Below, piece after piece: positions 39,643-54,600 of a stretch of DNA of 64,000 nucleotides. The translations under genes were made by a program, and so were the position numbers. The notes below the pieces were generated by a model that was not told the origin of the DNA, did not search any database, and saw only the letters and a list, made by a program, of their open reading frames with translations. The stretch's first letter is position 1, and every line of letters starts with the position of its first letter. Where the stretch lies: NCBI GenBank assembly GCA_947568835.1, contig OX387605.1, forward strand, positions 17,550,418-17,614,417, given 5' to 3'. The stretch is from Protonemura montana (lineage: Eukaryota; Arthropoda; Insecta; Plecoptera; Nemouridae).

Positions 39643-42600
39643 GTGAGTATAGACGTATCTTTACCGTATTCGTGGAGGATTTACTTGTGGTAACTGATTG
39701 ATTTGTGGAGTTAAACGACGCACTGTTTTGACAAAGGGTGCTTAGGACTGGTATGATAGCGTCATAAAATAAGTGGGTGCTGATGTACCTAGCTTGGCGT
39801 ACAATGAGGAGGGGGATCAGAGGATCAGAGACACCTGCTTACACGGTAGCCGATACTGACAGTGTTAAAGTATCACTTCAGAACGTGTTATCTATCTGTT
39901 GAATATAAGAATTTATCGGTGCCCTGATAAGACGCAACCCGCAGAGCAGACTAGACCCGGCACCTCCACGAACTATGACCGAATAAGATTTTCGTTGCAA
40001 CTGAAGATAAACCGAGGGAGGCATGTGAACACAATTATTGACCGATGACGAGCGAGCTCGGCAGGTTGTCGTCATATAATTGAGATAAGTTATAAATTCC
40101 GTCAACAAATCCGGTCTCTCGTCTACAGCCACGTTCTAGGTAAACTTTGACAATCGCAAGTTCGTAGTTTGGAATGGTTTGGATACCTTCATTAACCGCA
40201 GCGCCGCTCGGCTGTGGGAATCCGTAACAAAGGTAGCTAGCTCGTCTCTCAACCTTCTGTCATCACAATTGTGCCGACGCCACGCGTCTATGCTATGCCA
40301 TAGCCAGGCGTCTGCTTTCTTTTTATTACTTTGGCAAACGTCACCCGTTGTTAATGTCTTTGGGGGCTCTCGTAGCAGACGGGAAGTATAGGCTCGCTTC
40401 GAACTAGACCGAACAATTTTTTGAAAATTTTTTTTCTCGTCACGACCGGCTTGTCGTAGATTTGTCATAAGCTAGTGTCGTCGTCGCAGTTTTTTTTCAG
40501 CTACCTTCTCGCTCGTTATGAAATTTGTTCGAGAGTAATGAGATAGATGTTGGATGAAGGGGAATGAAGGGGAATGAAGGGGCGGCTAAAAACACGGTTC
40601 GCAAATGATAATGAAAAATTTCATCCCGAGATTGAATAATGAGTGAAAGGAACAAGAAGAACGAGACCTGTTTCTTTTATAGTTCTGAAGAAAGGGAATT
40701 ATTTCGAGTCTTATCATACTACTTCGACAGACACAAAGTTTCATTCAATTGCATCCGTAAAGATCTTTCATAATTTTGAACCAATTATTTCTTTAGGAAA
40801 ATTGCAATGATATTATTCTGCTCGACTAAGAAAACTCCATGCCGAACCTGAAATATTTCTCGGGCATTGTGAATTATCCAATTATTCCTGGATTTTTCCG
40901 TGAGACAGCTGAGCGCAAAGAGGTTCAACAGCACTGATCAGCCGCTCGTCGCAAACATGTCCGCGTCGTAGCTTCCCCAGGCGTCCCGATGCTCCACGGC
41001 GTCGTGGCGTCGAAACCAATATCACCGTAACGCGCGACCCTCGCGTCTTGCATCTAATTGAAGGATGTTTAGCAACACATGGAGCCGCTGATGCCACGAC
41101 GATCACCGGAGCGACGCACTTAGACGCACGCGTCGCGACGCCGACGCCGACGTTGCTCCTCTGGCACGTGACCAAGCGATCTGATAACCATACCCGTGTC
41201 GTGACACATTAACTTTACGCTTTATATGACAGCTCTGCTGTTTTATTTCACGTTTTACTGCCGTGAATCTGGCTCAAATAAACGTTTCTTTCGAAAACAG
41301 TGTGATTACATTAGACTCGGCGAAAATGAATCGGACTTGAAATTGAATTTCTGAGATTGAAAAAAAAAGCGCCTGGTCGGTTATATCTAGTCAATAGTAA
41401 AAACTTGCGTCGTGCGCTTGGCACCTATAGCTAACTGAAGGCAAAATTGATTCCAGAGTTTTAAATTTGCTTTCGTAACTCCATTTTAAAATACTTCATT
41501 CAGGTTCGGCTCACGCCTCTAGTGCATTGTCTCTCTTTTAGTCTCCGTTGCGCCGCGCTTAAATATATGTACAGCAATCCTTTGAGCTCGCCAGCTTTGT
41601 AACAAAAGAGTACAAATCCGGCTGGCTCGTATCTATAAAGATGAGATTGAAAAGTAGCATCAAAGTCGGCTAGACTGTAAATAATGAGTGTCGACTAGTG
41701 CTCAAATGGAGGCTAATATAAACGTCAGCGTCGGCTGGTCCCGCAGCTGTTACCATGCGCCCCTGTACGTGCCTGTTCCTCTGCGCCGTTCACAGCAGCC
41801 ATCACAAACGGCATGGGCACACTCCAATCTATCCGGCCATCTACGATTCCGGAGACATTCGAACAAAAAAAAAAAACACTTCCACCCTGCGAAATAGGGA
41901 GCTAGATTAGCGGCCACCTGACCTACCTTCCATATTTTAAAGTAAAAGCTACTAATAAAATGTCGTCTCTAATAGCTATACCTGTGTCAAGGGACTTTTA
42001 TAAGTAAAAATTGAAGGTACGTGAGCCGGTTACTAATAGCTAATTGTCACAATAAAATGAAACACATGGCTAACGAAAAATGTATCGTTGAAATCCCCAG
42101 TGCAATTCCTGTAGTTGGTGCGCCTAATGACAAAAGAAAAAACTCATTCTACATTTTCCAGGAAAAATTTCGACATTTTACAGTTTTTTTTTTTCGTGAC
42201 GTTTCTATGCTATTGCGTTCTCAACCGAAACGAGCGTGTTTGTTTCTTTTCGGTTGCTAAATAAAGGAAGCAAAGTAGGGAAAAAACCGTGTTTTATCTT
42301 TCATCAAAATCATCATGCCATCAACACCAGATCAAAATGCACCGACGCCAAAAGACATTTTCTGTCATAACAACGTGCATCTCTCAACGTTGTCATCAGA
42401 ACGGCATCATTAAAAATACATCGCTGCCAAGTTTTCCTCTCCTCGTTGTTGACAAAAACGCGACTAGCGACGTTATAAACGCTGTTAATTTGCTTGATTA
42501 AAATCAGCGATGTCTTTCGAGGGAACAATCTGTAATTATAACGAGATTTTAATATAATTTTAATTGTGCTCCGGCTTTGTCGAAGGTATTCCCATATCTA

Positions 42601-45600
42601 GATTCGTTGCACAGACAAAAGAGGAGAGCACTGGAATGGGAAGGCAATTATGGGAATTGAATCTTAAATTATTTGATCACAGTCTTGTTGCGTCAGATAA
42701 TTGGCGTGTCGTTAGGAACGAAGTTGGACTCCGCGAAGGAAATATTATTTTCGAAAATTCTCATTTAAACGCTGTATCCATTTATTTACGACTAGAATCT
42801 TTATTTAGAAGCGTTACAATTAAACCTACTTGCGTCTAGCCCAGTTGGCTGTGACTTAGTTCTAGGGGAGAGTTGGGTTTTTGGTAATTTTTTACCACTG
42901 AGTTTTTTATTTTATTTTAATTTATTTTTTAATTTATTTTTTTAAATTTTGATCATTTTCACAGCGACTTTTTAATCTCTCAAAATCACGTTTCTATATT
43001 ATTCATGTCTCCGTTCTTGGGTGGCTCTCACCTTTTCAGCTGAGTTTCGTTGACAAATGTAGTGGAATAAGTGAAATTAGTTTAATTACACGTATAACAC
43101 CTACAAGAAACGTCAAAACACTTGCAATACTAATTTCAGGTGGGATCAAGTTTTTGAAGATTTACTAAAATCGCTTAAGTTTGCTCGCTATCAGCGTATT
43201 TTTTTGAATTTGAAGCACCACCGGCTGTAGGAATAAAAAAAGTCTGTGATACAAATCGCATAAAAATGTGACAAAAGTACAGCAAGCTAGAAGCCAGATA
43301 CAAAAATGCGCGCCTTCTCGCATTGCATATCGGCAAACCTCCTACTAATGGCCGAAGGATTACGCGGTTGATTCTTCTACACGGCGGCTCATGCCACGAC
43401 AGCGAAGAGGTGCGTTCGTAAAGAATTCAAATTAAAATACCGGCGCCTTGCAAAAGCAAGTCAACAGCTCTCTCTCCACTCTCAAACATCAGTAGAGCGA
43501 CAGCGGGGGCCGGTTTGAAAAGATAATGGAAAAGTCGCGTTGGAAACGACATATTCTTTAGAATGACAAACTACAAGGTCTTAATTCATCCGCATGGTCT
43601 TATAATACAATATGAAAAAAGAGGGGAGAATCTCTGGAATGTGCAGTTATTTTATAGGATAGTATTTTGTCGTCTCTCTGGATTATATTTTTAGATTTAT
43701 TTATTGACGCAGAGCAGAGCATTCGCTTAGAAAGAATTTTTATGAAATTATATTTTTTTTTTATGGTTTGTGTTAGTAGTATTTCCGTGGTTAAATTTCT
43801 TGCGACAAATATAGCTAACACCCACCTAGCGAGTGTCCATGCTATGGCACAAAAGCAACGCACACAGATCCGTGATCGCAAGAGTAGAAACATAAAAGAA
43901 GAAACAAGAAGAAAGTAAAGGAAGAACATTTTCATGTCGACGGTAAAAAGAAAAAAAAATGCATACACTCATAAAGCACAGGGGGTATGAGATTTATATG
44001 AGATCATACTGTAGCACCGCAATGTGAACAAGATGGAAAGGGGTGGTATTAAACCCATGGTGGTGGTTCTATGCAAGAAACAGATAATAATAATGTATCC
44101 CGCATTCATTTCTCAACCCCGTGTATACCTACAACACATATTAAATTATAAAACATATTTCAAAGATGCGTGTCTACGGTATAAGGGAGATTCTGAGGTG
44201 AACCCTATCTTAGTCGGTCTTGCCTCTCACAGAATGATATCATCCTCTCTTCCTGAAAGTTTGGCGTATCATATGGTATGGTGTGTCTTCATTTTACAAC
44301 TTTCTTGCGATGGACTTGCTAAACTTTTGTCGGAACGATTTTCTTCTCGGTGTGTAGTGAAATATTGATTTGTGATAGCGAGCTATTTGTAAACGGGGGT
44401 TTATATAGACACAGTTTGTCACAAAACCAATATTTTCACGAAAAATGGGTGCTATGAGAAACAGATAAGATGTTTTATGTCTACAACAATTTCAACAGGT
44501 GTATCAAGGATGAACCGCCAAGTTAACACGGATTGAGGTACGAAGAAGTTACTGGTAAAGGCATGTATTTGATCAATATTGATTTTACGATGCCAACATG
44601 CTATTCACGAATTGTCAAGAATTTGATAAGAATGTGATAAGCGTTGAGAAAGGTAGGGACTGGGTTGCCTAGATATCAACAGTTCACACGAAGATCTTTT
44701 TCTTATTGCATATTCCCAGAAAAAAAGCCAGCAAAATCGGGACATAGTACCGGAAACTTATTTTACATTATCCTTCTGAGAAACCTGGTGTTGGTTGATT
44801 TTTTAGCTACCTATATAAGACCCGAAAAATCTCCACCTATGGTTTCATCTCTACATTAAACTATTATAAAGACTCATTAAGTTCAAAGAAAATTAATTTT
44901 CCTTTCTCTCTCATGAGCAGGCTCACTCGCTAATAACTCTTCCTTTCCACGTGAGAGGACCGCGCAGAGCAACTCGACTGAGCAATCGATGCCAGCACCC
45001 TAATGAGTGTACGAACATCACAGGGTGGCTACCCATAAACCATTCGATTATCAACACACATAACACCGACCATGTGTTGATGCTTGAAATAGGTCGTTAT
45101 TTATAGCTCGTGTTACACGCTTTTTAAGAAGTCATCGAGCTAAGTTGTGCGCACACATTGCTCTAACGTGTCAAGATTAATTAAGGAGGTTGTAACGCCG
45201 AGGTATAACACACTACACGTTTCTACAGTCGAGTTGATTGCACACCCGTTGGTAAAATTGAATTATTTTAGTTATTGTACCGCACTATGATAGCGATGTT
45301 AGCCTGTCTTTGCGAAAAATGGCCATCAGATGTTTATTCACCGACAAAAAATTGAAGATACTTCTAGGTGGAGTCGCCGTCGTTGCGAGTGTTAAGAAAT
45401 TTCATTTCATTATTTCTTGCAGATTACTCTCGTTTCAGACTGGTTTACGATAAAAATAATCTTTATTATGCTGCTAACCTCAACAATTGACGGGTATCGA
45501 TATTTTGAGCAATAATCATTTAATTTTAGAGGTTTGTTAAGGACGAACGCAAGCGCCATCGCGTGGCACCCGCCGTCATCACGGCCTATTGCCGGCTCGT

Positions 45601-48600
45601 TTGCTCAGCAGAAAGTTTAACATTAACTCTGGCCCTCTGACTATATACCCATACACTCAATGGTTGTAGTCTGTATAAGGTGCGTACCCACTGCTTGCGC
45701 TGTGATTTACTGATGAGTGGTTGTAATCGGTGAGCTGTGTTATTCGTATGCTGGAAAAATTACATCACACAGGCAAATAATTTTGTGGTATGTATGAAAT
45801 TAGTTTTAAAAACTTTTGTTTTCGGGTCAATTCACCTATTTTTCATTGTTCCAAAAGTTGAAAACGCATGTGTGGAAGCTTTTGATGGCAGGTTGGGTTT
45901 GTTGAACCACATTTACTGAACAGTTTGTATTTCATTCATCAGGCTTTTTGGCGATAGTAGTTTTACCAGTATTGGGATTGTTTTTTTTTGTACATTTTAA
46001 TACAAAAGTAGGCATTTTTTTAAATTTGACGTTGCTACAAATTACAAACAAAAAACGAACAATAAAAATTTCCAATCACTGAAAGCCTAAAATCAACGCA
46101 TGGTAAAACATGAAATTTGCACGTGAAATTTATTATCAAAATTAACACAACTTTTATAATGAAAGGAGTTCGGCAAATACAGCAATTAAATGAAAATAAT
46201 AGGGGATGTCGAGTACCAGCATAAAATGTTTTCACGATAAAAAACCGAATAAAAATGGTCGAATTTAATGGTTGTACAAAATAAATTCTTGTTTTTGTAC
46301 GAGAATCAGGAGCTGCCAGAACAGCCGTGAGGATTGAATACAACTCAACAGCTCGTTCAATCGCCCACTGCCTGTCCGAACTACTTAGTCCGCCATGTTT
46401 ATTTCCGTTCGTCTAGTTTATTTGGCAAACTCTTTCAACGTTTCTCATTTTTCTTAATAAACATTCCCATTAAGAAACACCTATCATGAGAAAGCAGTTT
46501 GTCTGGGACTTTTCCTAGATGTTGAACCGTAGAAATGAGAAGCCTCGGAGGTAACCGTCGACAAATGCGAACTCAGAACTGACCAATGACATGCAATATT
46601 CATCGCTGGTTATTCAAGTTCTCGGCCATTTCGGGTCACAAAAGTTCTCCCGGTTTTCATTTCATGTTCAACTGGCTACGTTTTATCGCGATCAACCTTG
46701 ATCTAGATAGCATTCAATCCTCTGGAAGCGTTTTATTCAGATTTCAAAACAGACATGTCAGCAGAAAAATAGTTCTGCTGAAATGTTGCTTTCAGAAAAT
46801 GCATTGACTGAAACGAAAATGCGATCTTAGAAGCCCTGGGAAAATAATCTCTGGAAACATCATGTGCCCACTTGATTCTTGTTGGACTTTTAAATATGCT
46901 CCCATGATGGAAACTTTAGAAGTAACATTGAAAGAAAAATTCCACCATAGCATGCAGCCAAAATAGTGAATACATCTTTTATTCAGTGACCACTAGAATT
47001 TTCAACGAAATTGAAAATTATAATTAACACATTTCAATATTGTATTTCGCAAAATGTGCATGGCATTGGAATGGATGCTATTTTATATCCACCAATCAAT
47101 ACTCTGTAGTGCCCGATTGACTTTCTTCATGCACGCGTGGACGAATTCATTATCAGGCGTATTATCAGCGCCAAGCGTTGATTGGAAAGCCATTCAAATA
47201 TCAATCCATTATTCGTATCACCCTTTCATCACGGCGCACGTAAATAATTCACGATTATAAAAAAAAAGCATCCTCGCTATTTCCTATGCATTCAACGGTT
47301 AAAGCGTCAAATCGATTCCAACCGGCGAGAAAAACGCTGCAAGAGGAACGAAAAACACCTTGATTATTTTTTTCTTAAAATATCTTGACGGGCATCTTTG
47401 GAAATGAGAAAACTTTGTAGCATGTGTTGTGATGTTCGCACCAACAAGTTTCTATTTAGATTTGAAAAGCCTTTTTCACGGAGATGACGTTTCGAAGCTC
47501 TTTCTTTATTCTACTTTTCCATTCAGCGAGCTCGCTTGAAAGATTGCTTGCTTCTTTACAAAGAGAGGTGTTGCAAGATATACTGGTACAACCAGACTCA
47601 GGAACATTTATATTATTTCTGATAAGGATGCAACTATACTATGTGAACACAAGAAAACAAAAATAAATAATATGATTTGCCCCGCGTCTAGGAAGTTTGC
47701 ATTAGAATATTTGGAGTGTCTTCTTGCTGTCTTTCTTTGTGAAATTTGCCTATAATACTATGCATGCCTTTCCCATGTTGGTTTCCAAATCTTTGGATGC
47801 CGTTTTGTCGGCTTGGCTCATGCACACATGTTACTAATTTGCTTCCTTGTTTTATTTCCAGGTGATAGATGCCGAGTACCATAGTAGCCCTGTAATTCCT
47901 TCAATTGCCGTGATCGTCGTGTGCTCAGTGCTTCTTCTGGCCATGGTGCTCATCGCTTCTGTTCTAGTCTGGAAGTGAGTACATCTACAAACTTTCTTCG
48001 CTTCGCTTCAGCGTGCTTTCTCTCCAGGAGAGAGGATGAGAAAGCACGCTAGGCGCCCGTGGGACCCCACGTATAAGCAACATTAATGGCAAAGCTGCCA
48101 TGTTTAGCGGTACATGTCAAAGTAAAACTACCCCCACCGCAGAAGAAGAAGAGAGTTAACCACAGACAGACACAGCATGCTTTTCAATTGGCATAAGACT
48201 TAATTCATTTTCATTTCCACATCACTCTTGGCAGGGGTTAATTGAAAGAAAGGAATAGCATTTCAATGCGTAGACCTCATCTTCAGCTCGTCAGAAACTG
48301 CCTAACGAGCGTCCAAACATGATCTCAGAAGGCGCTTTTGAAAATTACATGAAAAAAAATTCCTGTTGAAAAAGTCTGCACTCATTTTCAAACTCGTCTA
48401 CATGCACCGAGTTGAAATTGCATCGCATGTCGGCCAAGTGGGTCTGCAGGTTAAGTGCAGGCCGTCCATTCCTATCATGCATTTATTCCTTTTCTTTCAA
48501 GGCATTCATCTATCTAGTTGGATAAACTTTTATTCCCCTTTCCGAGCCGTTCTTCGCATATATCGTAGAGGTAACGTAGCTAGCCTGACGGTGCCACGGT

Positions 48601-51600
48601 GGCACGGTAATGAAGATATAGCACAAGCACCTTAATGCTCTTTTTAATGACCTGTGTTTCTGTAATCAACGCGACTACAGAGTAGACTTCTGCTGTGGCT
48701 ATTACAGCAAAACAATTATTAAATAGGACATTAAAACAGTTTTAATCCGACACCGTTAAACTGACGCTTGAACGTGTTTAATTATCAAAGAGGCACGGTA
48801 TTTGAGTCGCACTTCGGGATCGCACTTTGCTCCCAGCCTTCGAAGATGACAATTATGTAATATTTCATGTTTAGACGTATCCATAATTATTTTAATTGTG
48901 GGATCAAGGCGTATCATTAAATTACTTGATCATACCGAACGTAGTTTAATTGTTTGGAATCTGTTTCAGCAATAAAATTGAGTGGCGTGCATGAGAACAA
49001 GGATTGTACGCTGTCAACCATACGAATTGTAGGATACTAGGGATTATTAATTAAATATTTACTGGGTTTCGTGGTACTTTGATGTACTCCGTGAAATCGA
49101 TCAAACGTGAATGTGTTCTCTTGCCTAACATGCGAGATACGATACCAGCCAATGGACTGCCCCCTAGCATTGCTACCAACTCGTGAATTAATTTTTTTAG
49201 TGGCGGACTTTTGAAATTCATGTTATCTGCAAAATAATCACCAAAATTTTTAGGCAGAACAATTCTTATGAAAGTCCCAAACACTAAAGATCTTGGCATG
49301 GCTGCAGTTTAAAAGCAAAAGGAAAATAGTGGTTATCTACAGAGGTTTTAGGATGAAATCTTATTTAAATTGCAAACGCTTGCAATGCGCAGGGTTTTTT
49401 ATTATTATCAACACTATAACCGTCTCAAAAATTGATGTCCAAACGCGGACTCGAACCCCGATCTCCACCTATCGCGGGTGTTGCTCTGAACCATTGAGCT
49501 ATTTGGAAACTGGCTTTTTGAGACGATATAGTGTATTTGATGAGAATGACTGTTCTCCAAGGAGTAGAACCATGAGGCTGTGAATGCTCACAGTCACTCT
49601 GATTCTAGTGACGCTATATCACGTCACAACCTTTGACGTGTCAGTGTCCAAATACCTCAATGGTTCAGAGCAACACCCGCGATAGGTGGAGATCGAGGTT
49701 CGAGTCCCCGATTGGGTATCAATTTTTGAGACGGTTATAGTGTTGTTAATAATAAATCTACAGAGGTTATGTGTAGTGTTTTAAAAATGACAGTTGACTC
49801 GCATGTCACCCCAAAACGACCGGTGGTGCCTCTACCGGAAAAATATGTTCTCTCGTTCTCTCGCTGAACGGAGAATAGAAGTCTTGCTCAAGCCTCCAGC
49901 TGATCCATGAACTAATCACAACATCTCACGTCGTAGTGCGTGAGATTGTTTGTTGTCTTTGATTTGAGTTCACCATCGAAATCAATTGTTATGATTGTGA
50001 CAGATTAATTAACAAGATCTATCGAGCTTTCACGAGAGTTAGCAACAGTTGTTCTTGCTATCTTGATAAAGCCAGGCGGGAGAACAAATAGAATGTGATG
50101 AGGATTACTGTCGAACTCTTAGATCTGGCTTGTGAAACTTAGTTTGAAACATCTCTCGGTTTTGCCGCTGCTCACTGCTGTCTGCTGCTTCGGCTAGTAA
50201 CAACTAGCAACGCGAACAAACCATCGCAGCACTTACTTAATTACGTCTAAATACTTATTTAACACAAGTTGGGTCCCGTCGAGAAGTTTGTTTTGGGGTG
50301 GTTTTATACGCGGGAGTGATGTAAGAAGTACGAACCGAAGTTTGATAGTGCGGTTAGCGGCGCTCATGCCCGTGGGCCCATTATTAAACCCGTCCCAACA
50401 GAGGTTAGCGTGCAATTTGTGATGCACCGCACGCGACTTGCGATCCGTTCGCATTTGTTTCACGACAACGTTGGGGTATTCATTGCTAACTAGTCGATAG
50501 ATAGCAGTTAAATAATGTCGATAAATTGATGCGTTTGATCAAAAAATACATTTCAGATTCTTCTCTTTGTTTACTTAATTTTTATTCAAAGTTTCCGAAA
50601 ATTCTATCCAAGTAAAAAATGACGCATCTTGTTCTATTCGAACACGATACTAATTTATAGTACTGAGCCAATTACAATACGCTGTATCCTATAACATGGA
50701 GCAGAGCTCAGTAACAGATGTTAGGGGATGGCGTTTGGGGATGTAAATAAATAATCTCATTTCGGTGCATACAATATCATGATTATATGTGATCGTATTT
50801 GAAAACCACAGGAGACGGGGTATTAATTAGTCCGCATTTGTATACGGTACAGGATAGTGTACGACGTGCACACAAATTCACCGTAAACTCGTTAAAATGA
50901 CTGCTACTGCATTTCGTTCTTTCATTCCCTTGATAATTATGTGATGCATACATATACACATTCCGTATCAAACTAATACGTGTACAACGTACTTCCTTTG
51001 GTACGCACGTCGATTACATATTCGGAGATGAAATGCATGGATCCTAATTTTGTCGAATTATAGTAAAATTGAATAACACGTAGGAGTAGGTTTTACGATG
51101 CAATAGCATCGTCGAGTGCATTTAGAACCGTCCATGCAACGTATTCTCTGAAATATGATTAGCCATACCACGTACCACTTGTAGGTATATTAAATATCGC
51201 CACCCCCTTTTCCAGTAGCGCAACATGAATAATTTGACAGAGGGTGAGGTGATGCGATTTGGCATGCGTGGGGGCACACGCATCGAGAGATTTGGATGAT
51301 GACGATGCAAATTTGGTTGTCACTGCAATTATTGTGTTCTGTCATATTTGCATTAGAACAGGGCGTTTTGCGGCCGAAACATTAAAAGCGGAGGAATGGA
51401 TCAAGACTCTAAATATATAAACTAGTTTAATTAGCGGTGTTTGAAACCACACAAACTATTGTGCATTGATCGATAGTATTCTGTTTATTCCCGACTAAAA
51501 CTCGCATGTGCAATAAACTTAAACGTGATATTAGAGAGTTTAGCAACGTTAGAATAATTGGGTAAATCAGCATATCACACTGTCTAATTTACTTATCTGC

Positions 51601-54600
51601 AAACGAGGATAACGTAATTATCCACTGGCACAACTTAGTTAAATGTTGTATAGTTCATGTATGCACTAACTAACCTGCACTGAATTTATGGTAAAGTATG
51701 TATGAGGATTCAGCTGCAGTAGTTTCGGATATCGGTAACATTTCAAATCTGGGGTTGAAACGAAAATAGGGCTAACACGTCGATGAAATTAAATGTGGGC
51801 AATGGTATTCAGACAATGTGCAAACATTGTGGTACTGTTCGATGCTTTTGTAGTATGGTTACAATAAAATTGTTTCTGAACAGGAAAACAGCAAAGCTAT
51901 GCACCGTTCAAAAACACAAACATACAGACAGTTTTCAGCATAGTACTACCACAAGCGTAGTCCGTGAATTGTTGATGGTAATTCGAATTCCGTTTACAGC
52001 AATTATTTTTCCTCTTCTGTACATACCTAGGATCTTGCATGTTTTTTCTTGCAGTAAATAGCTTGATTTTGAATAGTACTTGTCTTTGATGTACGCCTGA
52101 ATCAAATTCCAATTAAATTAAAGCTTCGCCCTTACTCAAACGACTTTCATTCAATAATAGTTCAATAATGATTGATTTTAGATGAACATGAAATGTACAC
52201 AATTTTATTTGGGCCTAACCTTATTTTTTGGCTTTCGCTAAACAGATTTCTAACGTATCCTTTTGACAGGCAAACGATTGCACATAGGTTTTCATCCAAT
52301 CCTAGAAGTACTTGTTCAATGAGCAAGTCTCTTTGTTCGGCCCTTATAATGCCATTCATTCACATGCAACGAGCAAAGAATGAGATTTTCACACTAGCTG
52401 ATTCATACTTGACTCGCATAAAGCGTATGCTTCGGCTTCTCTACCGTAGAGACGCGGCTCGTAAAGCTGGGGGGACATGCCCATAGTTGGCGTCAAAACA
52501 TGCATTCTTAAATATCATCTAGGCTCGAGAATAGATACAGTGATGAAGAAACATACTTGAATAAGAAGCAAACTTCTTACTATTTTTTCCCTTTTTGAAA
52601 GCCACTTGTCTGTGTAGGGAACAAAGTATTTCTCTTCGCATCCTCTGCAAGCCTGACATTGAGAGCTTTTATTCTTGCAAGATAATGACAAGCTCATGGT
52701 CTCCGCAGATGAGCTTCTTTTTTCACACTTTTAAACGGTTGCTATGTAGGGATGATTATGTGCATGACGTCAGCCAAACCCATCGTACACCTTGTGCCTA
52801 TACAACATCGGTCCTTATCATTTGGGAAAGAACCGGATCTTATCCATAAAGTTTTTAACTTCGAAATTTTCTACTTATTTAAATTTCCATATTAAAAAAA
52901 TATGTATCAATATCAGAAAAATAAGGAAACTGTTTCTTCGGCAATGATTTCCACATTTTTAAGTTGCAATCCGTAACTGTTTACCATTGCACAATTTAAA
53001 AAACATAATCAAGGACCTGATATTTTGTTACGAAAAGAATAGAAAAATATTCCTATCACTTGAAACAATCGATAAATTACACAATAGATGCTAAAATACC
53101 TATTTAATAGGCATATTATATTTGTTCAACTATAGTATGCATGGTCGCCCAGTACGGTATCCCTATCCTCAGATGTAGCCAGCTCCAAGTTAGGGAGCTC
53201 GGGTGCCGAAATCATTGAAAAGGAAACGTCTAGTCATCTGCGATCGAAGGATAAAGATGTCCATACAATAGCAGCTATTGATTAATTCCCCTGTAATATA
53301 TGTTGTGACGCCATCACACCCACGTGACCCCGGTTACAATAGCTGGTGATGAACCACACTGCAGCATATAATACCACATCATGATATGGCATCATATACC
53401 TGGAAGGTAAATACCAAATCATGTCTGCCGGATAGGGATTGTATTAGAAATCTAGTGTTGTGAGGGAAGTTTAATAAAAGAACATGCAGATAATAGCATT
53501 TTTATGTTTGATTCAAAATACTTCACGTAGGTGGCGGTGTTATCGTAAGTCGATATCAATATTTTGAAAACTTGGTCGTCATTCTGCTACAAGAGGTAAC
53601 AGCTTTTTAAATTTAAATCGAAAGTGCATAAAGCCGGCTGTAGAAAAGCTGTAAATATTGTTGCACTTGTGGGTTTCATAGCCATTGACGCAACCTAAAC
53701 TTTGTGGTTACTATTCTAGCTTGTAAATGGCCATTCAAACTACTCTATTCTTCCCTTTTTATTTACCTATATAGATACTGACAATGCTTCTAACTTGTTT
53801 TCCACCACGTAACGTACATGTGTACATTTTCATTCATTAACCTTAAAAAAAAATACGGTAGAAACGTGAAAACAAAAACCACTTACAACTAAGTTTGTTC
53901 TACCCTAGAAGAAGTATTTTAAACACCACCTTGGCCGATTCACTCGAGCTTCTATTGTGTGAGATACCAGCTGCTTGGAAGACTTTGATGGCCACGCTTA
54001 CTTCGCCAGAGATGATTCTCCCGAGTCTTGAGCCTTCATTAGAAAACCGCTATTAATTAAACCGGAGAATACATTGTACCACGGACAGATGTAAGAGTCA
54101 CGCATTCTGTTGCCCGATAGAAGCACGCACTTTCGGTTAGGGATGGCGGACCACTGTTAACGAGCAAGGAAATGTTGTTGCCTTTTTATTGCCAGCTTTT
54201 AAAATACCTTGTTCGAGTTGTTAGTAAAGCGAATGAAGTTGTGCGGACCACTGTATCTAAAACTTTTATTATTGTGTTAATAACAGAAGTAAAATTCACA
54301 GGGTGACTTGAATGTGTTTCTTTGCTCGACACGTTTAATATGTTTGGTTGGCGCGGTTAGCTTTATCGAATCATAAACAAGAGATACCTAATTGAGAGAG
54401 AAAAATATTGTAAAATATTAAGTTAGCTGTTGGCTGAAAACAGTTTAATACGTGCCCGTTACAAATTGTTATTCGCAACACCGCAGATTCCCAATTTCAT
54501 TTTATGCAAATTCTTTGCAGGAACTTTTTCTGTGAACATTTTTAATTCATTGATAATGAATATGGTTGGCCTTATATACCTATTTTGGAAAAAAAGACAC

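Larger units (their letters stand above)
39643..47861 (+). other. Intron 1 (8.2 kb)
   Basis: GTGAGT to CCAG, phase 0. It contains a CpG-rich patch at about 40885-41180, the GGGGAATGAA repeat, T-rich sequence at about 42900-42950 and the antisense repeat B copy. No internal exon was recognised. Confidence 0.8.

Noticed and set aside
10984-39970. Shared word GACCCGGCACCTCCAC near 10984 and 39955
   Set aside because: Similarity does not extend beyond about 16 bases, so no repeat family can be claimed.
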